34,062 nt of DNA from Marinobacterium sp. GTDB lineage: Bacteria; Pseudomonadota; Gammaproteobacteria; Pseudomonadales; Balneatricaceae. This document shows positions 17,137 through 24,972 of this stretch, in pieces. The notes below the pieces were generated by a model. That model was not told the DNA's origin, made no database searches, and saw only the letters and a program-made list of their open reading frames with translations. The DNA lies in assembly GCA_018623095.1 (NCBI GenBank), contig JAAZVX010000006.1, positions 1 to 34,062 on the forward strand, in the 5' to 3' direction. Within the stretch, counting starts at the first letter, position 1. Each line of letters begins with the position of its first letter. The translations under genes and the position numbers were made by a program.

Positions 17137-19044
17137 TCAGGCCAGCGCTTGTTCCAGCGCTTCGAGCTGTTCCTGAGTTTCAAACCACTCCAGTTCAACA
17201 CCCTCTAATTCACTTTTAGCTTCGGCCTGCTGGCTGAGTAGAGCTTTTAACTCATCTTTACGCTGATCAGTGTAAAGATCCGTGTCGGCAAGTTGTGACT
17301 CTAGGGCTTCTAGCGATTGATTGAGCGCTTCCATTTTTGCATCAAGCTTCTCAAGTGCCTTTCGCATTGGGCGTAATTTGGAGCGTCTTTCAGCCTCTAT
17401 GCGTTTCTGCTCTTTACGATCAGCGGCGCGTTGTGACCGACCTTCGGATGTAATAACAGGGGATGAATCCTCCTGTCGTTGTGTCGCGAGCCATCGGTGG
17501 TAATCATCGAGATCACCGTCGAACTCAGTCACTTTGCCGTCAGCAACCAGCAGGAACTGATCGACCGTGTTAGCCAGTAGGTGGCGATCGTGGGATACTA
17601 ATATGATCGAGCCTTCAAAGTCTTGTAGGGCTAACGTCAGTGCGTGGCGCACTTCCAGATCCAGGTGGTTAGTCGGCTCATCCAGTAGTAGTAAATTCGG
17701 TTTGTGCCATGCAATTAACGCCAATGCCAGACGGGCCTTTTCCCCGCCAGAGAAACGCCCTATGGGATCCAGTGCATCGTCGCCACTGAAACCAAAAGAG
17801 CCGGCAAATGAACGCAGTTGGGCCTCTGTCGCCTTAGGCGCGATACGCTGAAGGTGCAGTAGAACCGAGGCGTTCATATCCAGTGCTTCTAGCTGGTGCT
17901 GTGCAAAGTAGCCGATCTTCAAATGCTCACCGCAAGAGCGCTCACCACTAATCAATGGCAGATCACCCACTAAGCTTTTCACAAGGGTCGATTTACCAGC
18001 ACCATTTCGACCCAATAGACCGATTCGTTGCCCCGGCACGAGACCCAATGACACACCGTCCAGTATTTTGTTCTGCTCGTTGTAGCCCAATTCACTGTTG
18101 TAGAGGGTTAACAAAGGTGATGAGAGCTTCTCTGAGCAATCGAATCGAAAGCTAAAAGGGGAGTCGATGTGCGCCGCCGAGATCATCTCCATGCGCTCAA
18201 GCTCTTTAATTCGGCTTTGAGCCTGCTTAGCTTTACTCGCTTTCGCTTTGAAACGACGCACAAAGCTTTCGATGTGCGCGATCTGTGCTTGCTGCTTGTC
18301 GTATGCGGCCTGTTGCTGCGCTAGTCGTTCAGCACGCATGCGTTCAAACGCGGAGTAGTTACCTTTGTACAGAGTGAGCTGTTGCTGATACAGGTGTACC
18401 ACCTGATTAGCGGTCGCGTCGACAAAAGCTCGGTCGTGCGAAATCAGAATCAGGGTGCCTAGATATTGATTTAACCACTGCTCTAGCCAGATGGTTGCAT
18501 CTAAATCTAAGTGGTTGGTCGGCTCATCGAGCAGCAGTAGCTCAGAGCGGCACATCAACGCCTGGGCAAGATTGAGACGAATGCGCCAGCCTCCTGAAAA
18601 GCTCTGTACCGGCTTGCTGGCATCATCAGCCGCAAAGCCCAAACCATTGAGTAGGGTGTGCGCCCGCGATTCGGCACGGTAGCCGTCGATGGCCTCTAAT
18701 TGCGCATAGATCTCACCAAGTTCTGGGCTATGCTCCTGCTCAGCGATAGCCAGTCTGCTTTGAAGCTGACGAAGCTCTTTGTCACCATCGAGCACATAAT
18801 CCAAAGCACATCGGTCACTGCTAGAGACCTCTTGGGCCATATGGGCAATCTTATTGGATGCAGGCTTATGGAGCTCACCGGTATCTTGCGATAACTCGCC
18901 CAGTATCAGTTTGAACAGACTCGATTTACCCACACCATTGGCACCAATAAGGGCAACTTTCCAACCAAAATGAATATTTAAGTCGGCGTGATCAATTAAG
19001 CGCTGCGCGCCACGTTGTAAACTGAGTTGTTCAAGTCGTATCAT
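17137..19044 (-). CDS. yheS: ABC-F ribosome-associated ATPase, YheS type
   Basis: A 635-residue soluble protein with two ABC ATPase domains and no membrane segments. The first domain has GANGVGKSS and LLLDEPTNHLDLD; the second has GRNGAGKST, the signature FSGGEKARL and a second LLLDEPTNHLDLE. The linker between them (about residues 240-300, rich in QQ, KAKASKAKQAQSRIKELERME) matches E. coli YheS, and a charged coiled coil forms the C-terminus. ABC-F proteins bind the ribosomal E site and help resolve stalled translation. I place the start at the ATG at 19044 (MIRLEQLSLQRG), which aligns with the YheS N-terminus; the GTG at 19062 has no better ribosome-binding site. It is divergent from the TIGR02444 gene across 67 bases. 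Confidence 0.92.
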   Translation of the reverse strand: MIRLEQLSLQRGAQRLIDHADLNIHFGWKVALIGANGVGKSSLFKLILGELSQDTGELHKPASNKIAHMAQEVSSSDRCALDYVLDGDKELRQLQSRLAIAEQEHSPELGEIYAQLEAIDGYRAESRAHTLLNGLGFAADDASKPVQSFSGGWRIRLNLAQALMCRSELLLLDEPTNHLDLDATIWLEQWLNQYLGTLILISHDRAFVDATANQVVHLYQQQLTLYKGNYSAFERMRAERLAQQQAAYDKQQAQIAHIESFVRRFKAKASKAKQAQSRIKELERMEMISAAHIDSPFSFRFDCSEKLSSPLLTLYNSELGYNEQNKILDGVSLGLVPGQRIGLLGRNGAGKSTLVKSLVGDLPLISGERSCGEHLKIGYFAQHQLEALDMNASVLLHLQRIAPKATEAQLRSFAGSFGFSGDDALDPIGRFSGGEKARLALALIAWHKPNLLLLDEPTNHLDLEVRHALTLALQDFEGSIILVSHDRHLLANTVDQFLLVADGKVTEFDGDLDDYHRWLATQRQEDSSPVITSEGRSQRAADRKEQKRIEAERRSKLRPMRKALEKLDAKMEALNQSLEALESQLADTDLYTDQRKDELKALLSQQAEAKSELEGVELEWFETQEQLEALEQALA

Positions 19045-19111
19045 GGGCGGCAAGTTTATCACAGCAAGGTGTGTAATCCTCTCAGCTAGACGCCTTAAAT
19101 TTGGAGATAAT

Positions 19112-19579
19112 GTGGTTCCCGCAGGATTAAAACTCGATAATCCCCTATGGGCTTTCGCTTTAGAAATCTATCCGTCAGTATCTGAACCGATGCTGTCGAT
19201 TCAGTCGAAAGGGGGGCGGGTCAATTTGATGTTGGCTGCGCTCTGGTCTGCCTCAGAACAGATCGAGTGGCCTGGTGCGATCCCCGACTCTATTGAGGCG
19301 TGGCACCAGCAGATATTGCCCATTCGCTCGCACCGTCTCTCTTTGAAAACACAACTGAATGACTACCCTGAACTTGAACCGCTTTATAAACACTTAAAAG
19401 GGGTCGAGTTGAATATGGAGCGCGTCGAGATAGCGATGCTCTATCAGTGGTTAACACCCCAAAGTAGGGCCATTAACCCCATCGCAGCTCAATCCAATTT
19501 GGCTAGGGTATTAACCGGTATCAACAGTATCGATCAGGAGAAGGGCGTCATTCTTCAACTCTTCGAGCGACACTCATAA
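19112..19579 (+). CDS. TIGR02444/DUF2390 family protein of unknown function
   Basis: A 155-residue predicted soluble protein. The N-terminal LDNPLWAFALEIYPSVSEPMLSIQSKGGRVNLMLAALW is the signature of the TIGR02444/DUF2390 family. The family is known from sequence only, so no function is offered. The remainder is helical with many charged residues and no motif I recognise. I chose the GTG at 19112 because GGAG lies five bases before it and because the family motif then begins near the N-terminus. The longer frame from the ATG at 19043 would overlap the start of yheS and adds sequence that looks non-coding. It is divergent from yheS and 93 bases upstream of the FKBP gene. Confidence 0.8.
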   Translation: MVPAGLKLDNPLWAFALEIYPSVSEPMLSIQSKGGRVNLMLAALWSASEQIEWPGAIPDSIEAWHQQILPIRSHRLSLKTQLNDYPELEPLYKHLKGVELNMERVEIAMLYQWLTPQSRAINPIAAQSNLARVLTGINSIDQEKGVILQLFERHS

Positions 19580-19612
19580 TGGGTTTTAATCCCTTGATGT
19601 ATGGGTTTTAAT
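19579..19612 (+). repeat. Two 12-bp direct repeats, 22 bp apart
   Basis: ATGGGTTTTAAT occurs at 19579-19590 and again at 19601-19612. The 22-bp period is close to two helical turns, so both copies face the same side of the DNA. They lie in the leader region of the FKBP gene. They could be an operator or a recent small duplication; nothing in the sequence decides between these. Confidence 0.45.
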
Positions 19613-19631
19613 GTTTCTTTCATCTCAATCA

Positions 19632-19645
19632 GAGACACTTGTCTC
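19632..19645. repeat. Short palindrome upstream of the FKBP gene
   Basis: GAGACA and TGTCTC form a perfect inverted repeat around a two-base centre, ending 27 bases before the FKBP start codon. It could be a dimeric-regulator site or a small leader hairpin. The palindrome is seen; a role is not. Confidence 0.35.
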
Positions 19646-19672
19646 ATCGATAACACGAATAAGGATTTTCCA

Positions 19673-20365
19673 ATGAAAAAAGCGGTATTAGCGCTTGCTC
19701 TATCTTCTGCAATGCTAGCGGCACCCTCTCAGGCAACTGAGTTAACGACCGATGATCAAAAGTTGAGTTACGGAATGGGTTTGGTGCTTGGTGAGCGTCT
19801 AATGGCTGATTTCGATTCTCTTGATTACGACCTACTGAGTCAGGGCGTTAAAGACATGTTCGAAGGCAATAAACCTTTAATGACAATGCAAGAGCTCTCT
19901 GATGTGATGATGGCGTTCCAAGCGAAAAAGCTAGAAGCTGAACAGGCTAAAGAGCAAGCGTTAGCTGATGCCAACCTCAAAAATGGTCAGGATTTCATGG
20001 CAGAAAATGCCAAACGTGACGGTGTTGTCACCACGGATACAGGCCTTCAAGTTGAAATTTTGGAAAAAGGCACAGGCCCAACACCAACGGCGGAAGATAG
20101 CGTTAAAGTTCACTACAAAGGTATGTTGATCAATGGCCAGGAGTTCGATAGCTCTTACGGTCGCGGTGAGCCAGTTACCTTCCCACTGTCTGGTGTCATC
20201 AAAGGTTGGACTGAAGGTCTGCAGATGATCAATGAGGGCGGTAAAGGGCGCCTAGTTATCCCGTCTGATCTTGCCTACGGACCAGGCGGTGCTGGCGGTA
20301 TGATCGGACCAAACGCGACTCTCGTGTTTGAAGTAGAACTACTGGCGATCAATCCTGCTGAGTAA
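19673..20365 (+). CDS. Secreted FKBP-type peptidyl-prolyl cis-trans isomerase (Mip/FkpA/FklB-like)
   Basis: A 230-residue periplasmic or envelope-associated foldase. Residues 1-21 are a signal peptide (MKKAVLALAL, ending SQA). Residues 25-110 are the helical FKBP N-terminal dimerisation region (KLSYGMGLVLGERL, then a lysine/glutamate-rich helix). From about 120 comes the FKBP catalytic domain, with the hallmark segments VKVHYKGMLINGQEFDSSYGRG, VIKGWTEGLQMI, and the VIPSDLAYGPGG loop followed by TLVFEVELL. I use the ATG at 19673, with AAGGA seven bases upstream; an upstream in-frame start at 19601 lacks a ribosome-binding site and would bury the signal peptide. A strong terminator follows directly. 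Confidence 0.94.
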   Translation: MKKAVLALALSSAMLAAPSQATELTTDDQKLSYGMGLVLGERLMADFDSLDYDLLSQGVKDMFEGNKPLMTMQELSDVMMAFQAKKLEAEQAKEQALADANLKNGQDFMAENAKRDGVVTTDTGLQVEILEKGTGPTPTAEDSVKVHYKGMLINGQEFDSSYGRGEPVTFPLSGVIKGWTEGLQMINEGGKGRLVIPSDLAYGPGGAGGMIGPNATLVFEVELLAINPAE

Positions 20366-20380
20366 TCAACAAAGATTGAA

Positions 20381-20406
20381 AAGGCTGCCAATTGGCAGCC
20401 TTTTTT
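20381..20406 (+). terminator. Rho-independent terminator after the FKBP gene
   Basis: The arms AAGGCTGCCAA (20381-20391) and TTGGCAGCCTT (20392-20402) form a perfect 22-base palindrome that runs into a T-tract ending at 20406. It lies 15 bases after the FKBP stop and between convergent genes. The opposite side is A-rich, so it may also serve rsd on the minus strand. Confidence 0.92.
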
Positions 20407-20435
20407 GTATCTGATGCTTATTACAGAGAGGGGCG

Positions 20436-20903
20436 TTAGCTCACCGCTTCACGATGGTTCTCATGCAGCATGGCGATCATCTGATCTTCTAACTCAAATC
20501 GATCAGCCAGTGCCTCACCCAGTTTCGAGACCTGTTCGCTGAAATAACGGATATCCTCTACGGTTGCTGCAGGTAGATCAGAGAACCGGTCGTTGAAATC
20601 GAGCGAGAGGTCGGTCGAAATCTGAATTTTAGGAAGGAGTGCTTGGGCTTCTTCCAATTGCGAATCGCTGAAGGCTTCTCCCTCTTCAACCAGCTGTTGG
20701 TACACTTCAAAGTGCCCTGATGAAAGGTAATCGACTAGCAGTTGGCAGAACTCACCCAATCGTGCATCCAACTCCTCACCCACTTGAGTGTGTGGAATTT
20801 CGATTAGAATACGAATGAGTTCGGCTCGTTCATCTAGCCAATGATCAATGATGGTGCTGACACCACCCCAGCGTTCACGAGCATCTTTGCAGTTCTCTAA
20901 CAT
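20436..20903 (-). CDS. rsd: Rsd/AlgQ family anti-sigma-70 factor
   Basis: A 155-residue helical protein. The start, MLENCKDARERWGGV followed by IIDHWLDERAELI, and the middle FCQLLVDYLSSGHFEVYQQLVEEGEAF match Pseudomonas AlgQ and E. coli Rsd, as does the C-terminal LADRFELEDQMI. Rsd binds the primary sigma factor and sequesters it in stationary phase; AlgQ in Pseudomonas also affects alginate production. GGAGG lies seven bases before the ATG. It is on the minus strand 72 bases after gshA, so it may be read through from gshA or have its own promoter. The neighbouring FKBP and ABC-F genes are also neighbours of algQ in Pseudomonas as I recall. Confidence 0.9.
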   Translation of the reverse strand: MLENCKDARERWGGVSTIIDHWLDERAELIRILIEIPHTQVGEELDARLGEFCQLLVDYLSSGHFEVYQQLVEEGEAFSDSQLEEAQALLPKIQISTDLSLDFNDRFSDLPAATVEDIRYFSEQVSKLGEALADRFELEDQMIAMLHENHREAVS

Positions 20904-20975
20904 AATAAAACCTCCAAGAGAGATTTCAGTCTATGCCGATCGGTAGAGTGCTGGCAAGTGATATCTAGGCTTTAA

Positions 20976-22541
20976 CTAAGACGCTAGGTAGTGCTGAAGG
21001 AATTGATCAAAGGGTGCTTCATCTTGCGATTCGGCATCACGCTGCTTGGCTAGTGACTGCTCTGCCTCTTCAACGAAGCGCTGTTTGATGGTTGGATCGA
21101 GTGGCTCTTTAGACAAGGTATCTCGGTGTACCTGCCCCATTTTTAGCGTCCACTCTTGGAAAGTGAGTTGGCTAGATTTCAACTCCATGAGGATCTTGGC
21201 CGAGGGTGTTAGTTGAGGATCGGTTACCAACTCATACTGTTTACTCACAGCTTGTTGATAAGCATATCCACCATGAATGCTATCGAGCAGCTCAGCGACT
21301 AGCGTCACCTGATCAAGAATGTCTGTTGCATACTGTTCAAGGGAGATTTCACCCTCAAGCGTTTTAAGCATCAGGCCTGGACGACGCCCTTCAGAAACCA
21401 CTTTATCCTTATTCTCTGCCACCATGGCGCACTCAGTGCTAGTAAGTAGTTGCTCACCTGCAAATAGGCAGGTCAACAGGAATGCGTCCATAAAGAGGCT
21501 CTGCTGCAGATCGATTCCGATAGGCAGCAGTGGGTTGATATCGGTGTTGCGAACTTCGATGTACTGAACCCCACGCTCCATCAAAGCATGGACCGGCTTT
21601 TCACCGCTATTAGTGACTCGTTTAGGGCGGATGTCACTGTAGTATTCGTTTTCAATCTGCAAAACATTGGAGTTGAGCTGACGATAGTGGCCATCGACCT
21701 TTATGCCGATCGCCTCATAAGGCTGATGCGGTTGGTGAATTGCAGCCTGTAGAGACTCTGAGTAGGTATTAAGGTGATTGAAGCAGACGTTCAGCCCCTC
21801 TTGAGCTCTGTTGGAGTAGCCTAGGTCACTCATTCGCAGTGATGTTGCGTAAGGGAGGTAGTAAGTATCCTCATCAAGTGGTTCTAAACTGTGCTCAACC
21901 GATTGTAAGAAGTCTTTGCTAACCGCTGGTGATGCCCCAAACAGATAGAGTAGCAGCCAGCTGTACCGACGGAAGTTGCGAATCAGTGTAAAGTAGCGAT
22001 CAGAGGCAAAATCTTTGTCACTGAGTTCTGAACCATTCGCCAGCTTCCAAGCAGGCCAGAAGGCCTCAGAGATTGAGAAGTTGTAGTGAATGCCGGCAAT
22101 GGTCTGCATCATTTTTCCGTAACGATGCTCTAGACCAACACGATAGATGTGTTTCAACTTCCCGATGTTGGAGCTGCCGTACTCAGCAATGCGAATATCA
22201 TCAACTGATTTGATCGAGCAAGGCATGCTAGCACACCAGAGCGATTCATGACCAAGCATCGAATAGGTGAACTGATGAAGCTCGGTCAGCTCTTGAAGTG
22301 AGTCGCGCACATCAGTGCTGACACCGGTAATAAACTCCACAAGCGCTTCAGAGTAATCGGTGGTGATTTGTCCGTGAGTTAGAGTAGAACCCAGAGCCGC
22401 TGGATGATCGGTTTGGGCAATCTGACCTAAACGGTCAACGCGCAGCGCCTCTTTTTCGATGCCGTGGCCCAGCTCGCGCAACAGATGTTGTTTATCGCTT
22501 GCGATAAGGCGATCCAGATTTTCCTTGACTGCTTGTAACAC
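20976..22541 (-). CDS. gshA: Glutamate-cysteine ligase
   Basis: A 521-residue enzyme of the proteobacterial GshA class (E. coli 518 residues). It joins glutamate and cysteine with ATP, the first step of glutathione synthesis in the cytoplasm. Recognisable segments are GHGIEKEALRVDRLGQIAQTDHP, the ALGSTLTHGQITTDYSEALVEFITG block, YGKMMQTIAGIHYNFS and YIEVRNTDINP, which hold the ATP, metal and substrate ligands of the family. It begins with GTG at 22541; an AAGGA lies about nine bases upstream, and no ATG would preserve the conserved N-terminus. It is divergent from dctB across 160 bases. A gshB gene is not in the window. Confidence 0.95.
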   Translation of the reverse strand: MLQAVKENLDRLIASDKQHLLRELGHGIEKEALRVDRLGQIAQTDHPAALGSTLTHGQITTDYSEALVEFITGVSTDVRDSLQELTELHQFTYSMLGHESLWCASMPCSIKSVDDIRIAEYGSSNIGKLKHIYRVGLEHRYGKMMQTIAGIHYNFSISEAFWPAWKLANGSELSDKDFASDRYFTLIRNFRRYSWLLLYLFGASPAVSKDFLQSVEHSLEPLDEDTYYLPYATSLRMSDLGYSNRAQEGLNVCFNHLNTYSESLQAAIHQPHQPYEAIGIKVDGHYRQLNSNVLQIENEYYSDIRPKRVTNSGEKPVHALMERGVQYIEVRNTDINPLLPIGIDLQQSLFMDAFLLTCLFAGEQLLTSTECAMVAENKDKVVSEGRRPGLMLKTLEGEISLEQYATDILDQVTLVAELLDSIHGGYAYQQAVSKQYELVTDPQLTPSAKILMELKSSQLTFQEWTLKMGQVHRDTLSKEPLDPTIKQRFVEEAEQSLAKQRDAESQDEAPFDQFLQHYLAS

Positions 22542-22701
22542 CTTGAAGCTTCCTTACTCTTGGTTGGCGAAGTATATCAGAGAGCCTTCAGAAACCACGA
22601 GGATTGAAGACATTTAATTACATATTTAACGTCGGGGTTGTGGGATGCCACTCAAGGTGGAAAAATCGATGCCTGTATTTACATGCCCAACAGGAAAGTC
22701 G

Positions 22702-24972
22702 ATGCCAGAGCGTTATTCGCCCAGACAGTTCTTCCCCTTCCGTCCCGAAGTGATTCTGGGTGTGCTTACGCTGTTTGTTGTCTCCTTGATCTACCTGACT
22801 CTTTTCACTCGTCAGCAAGCGCTTGAAGAGTTGCATCAACAAGCGTCTAGTGAGCTTGATCGTTATCGAGTGTCTGTGGAGCAGCGGTTAGATCGCTTTC
22901 GTAGCTTGCCCGAGCTACTGTCCGATCATGAATTACTAGTGGATGCTGTTACCGGTGCTGAAGAGGAACGTGTTGGGCAAGCCAACCTTTATCTGCAGCG
23001 AGCGGTCGATCTTGTCAATGCGTTGGACATCTATGTGATGGACAGCGCGGGTTTTACCAGGGCATCCAGTAACTGGTTTAAAGAGACCAGTTTTATTGGT
23101 CGAAATTTCTCTTTTAGACCCTATTTTACTGATGCAATGAAAGGTCAGTCAGGGCGCTATTTCGCTTTGGGGAGCACCACGAACAAACGGGGTTACTACT
23201 TCAGCCACCCGATGCACCGCAACGGTGAGATCATTGGCGTTGTGGTGGTCAAAATCGACCTGGATCAGATCGAAGAGCGATGGAATAACGCGGCCTCGGA
23301 AGTCATGGTATCGGATGAAGATGGCGTTATCGTGATCAGTACCGAGCCTGACTGGATGTTCAAGACGCTTAGCCCACTATCAGACGAGCAGTTGAAGCGA
23401 ATAGCCGAGAGTCTTCGATATGGAGACCAACCGCTCAATTCACTTAATATTGCTAAGCGTAGTGTCGAAGATGAACAGTTTGAGGTGATTACGGTACTGC
23501 AAAATGAGAACGACAGCGCTTTGCAGACGGCCGAATTTGAGACTCGTCAGTATCTACTGTTAGCCGACCAAATCTCCGATACGGGGCTGACGGTCCGTCA
23601 TCTGGCTAATCTTCAAACTGTTGAAGATCGTGTACTGGTTGTGCAGCTGATCACGACCATAATGGGTGTGTTGATCGTTCTAGCTAGCCTTGTGGCATTT
23701 CAACGCCGCCGCATACGTATTGAGCGTGAACGCTATACTGAGCGTGAGAATCGCGTTCGAAAAGAGCAGGAAGCGCGGATTGAAGGGGTCATTAACAATA
23801 CTCAGGTTGGTCTCTCTCTGATTGATACAGAGGGTAGGATTGAGTATTTCAACCCAGTGCTTGAGAGGCTGCTGGGGTATCGCTTGGATCAGATCATTGG
23901 TAAGCCATTTCATGAACTACTGTCGTTCCAAGATCAGTTGCTACTGAAACGCTACATTGAGTTAGAAGTCGCAACTCGTGAGCAGCATTTGAAGCTGGAG
24001 GTGGAGTGTCTCAATCCTAATGGCCGCACAATTCCAGTTGAACTGACACTCAGTAATATGGAGCAGAGTGGTCGTTACCACTTAATCGTAACGCTGGTTG
24101 ATATTACCGAGCGTCGCGAGCATTTACAGGCCTTGCAGCAGGCACAAAACGAACTTGAGCAGCGTGTTGCAGAGCGAACCCAGGACCTTCAGGCCGCGAA
24201 CAATAAGCTATTGTCCGAGATCGAAAATCACCAGTTAACTCAGAATGAGTTGGTACAGGCGGCTAAGTTAGCGACCATCGGTCAGATGTCAGCTGGTATA
24301 AACCATGAGTTGAATCAACCGTTGACGGCGATTCGCAACTACGCCGACAACGCACTGAAGTTTCAAACGTTGAACAATGCTGAGCGCGTCACCAGTAATC
24401 TGCAGCAGATCGCTAATCTTACTCAACGCATGGCCAGTATCCTGCACCCCCTCAAGGAGTTCTCTCGCAAACAAGATCCACAGCAGAGTAGCGTGTCGTT
24501 GCGCGATTTGCGTGATGGTGCAATGTCTATTCTGTATGGTCAGTTAGAGCGGCAGCAGGTTGCCATTAGTTGGCCAGAAAACGCCGATAAGATCTGGTTG
24601 AAGGCGGATCTGCTGCGAATAGAGCAGGTGATGGTCAACCTGATCAATAATGCGGCGCAAGCGATGGAGCATAGCACCCACAAACAGATTCAAATTCGTG
24701 CTGAGTCGTTAGGGGAACAGGTCGCTATCTCTGTCTGTGATACGGGACCTGGATTGAGTACTGAGGCGCTTGATCAGATATTCACACCGTTTTTTACGAC
24801 CAAAGAGCAGGGTCTTGGATTAGGCCTTGGCCTATCGATATCGCAGCGGATTGTCGAGTCGCTTGGTGGTATGCTTAGCGCCCATAATTTACCCGAGGGT
24901 GGCGCTGAGTTTCGAATTCTTCTCAACAGCTCGCAACCACCCAGTGTGCATACAGCTAAGGAGTCCGTGTGA
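22702..24972 (+). CDS. dctB: DctB-like sensor histidine kinase with an added PAS domain
   Basis: A 756-residue membrane sensor kinase. TM1 is at about 15-35, a periplasmic double-Cache (PDC) domain with RNFSFRPYFTDAMKGQSGRYFALG and RGYYFSHPM lies between the membrane segments, and TM2 is at about 312-334. In the cytoplasm come a PAS domain (about 360-470), a coiled coil, a HisKA domain with phospho-acceptor H535 (INHELNQPLTAIRNYADNA), and an HATPase domain (N-box NLINNAAQAM, DTGPGLS, GLGLGLSIS). The sensor and kinase match DctB C4-dicarboxylate sensors. The start is the ATG at 22702 because AGGA lies six bases upstream; earlier in-frame ATGs lack one. Its stop overlaps the GTG of dctD. No dicarboxylate transporter is adjacent, so the ligand is inferred. 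Confidence 0.85.
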   Translation: MPERYSPRQFFPFRPEVILGVLTLFVVSLIYLTLFTRQQALEELHQQASSELDRYRVSVEQRLDRFRSLPELLSDHELLVDAVTGAEEERVGQANLYLQRAVDLVNALDIYVMDSAGFTRASSNWFKETSFIGRNFSFRPYFTDAMKGQSGRYFALGSTTNKRGYYFSHPMHRNGEIIGVVVVKIDLDQIEERWNNAASEVMVSDEDGVIVISTEPDWMFKTLSPLSDEQLKRIAESLRYGDQPLNSLNIAKRSVEDEQFEVITVLQNENDSALQTAEFETRQYLLLADQISDTGLTVRHLANLQTVEDRVLVVQLITTIMGVLIVLASLVAFQRRRIRIERERYTERENRVRKEQEARIEGVINNTQVGLSLIDTEGRIEYFNPVLERLLGYRLDQIIGKPFHELLSFQDQLLLKRYIELEVATREQHLKLEVECLNPNGRTIPVELTLSNMEQSGRYHLIVTLVDITERREHLQALQQAQNELEQRVAERTQDLQAANNKLLSEIENHQLTQNELVQAAKLATIGQMSAGINHELNQPLTAIRNYADNALKFQTLNNAERVTSNLQQIANLTQRMASILHPLKEFSRKQDPQQSSVSLRDLRDGAMSILYGQLERQQVAISWPENADKIWLKADLLRIEQVMVNLINNAAQAMEHSTHKQIQIRAESLGEQVAISVCDTGPGLSTEALDQIFTPFFTTKEQGLGLGLGLSISQRIVESLGGMLSAHNLPEGGAEFRILLNSSQPPSVHTAKESV

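Noticed and set aside
19043-19111. Longer start for the TIGR02444 protein overlapping the yheS start
   Set aside because: No ribosome-binding site, and the added residues do not resemble the family; the GTG at 19112 has GGAG at the right spacing.
22542-22701. Possible sigma-54 promoter in the gshA-dctB gap
   Set aside because: I found no TGGCAC-N5-TTGC-like element with correct spacing.
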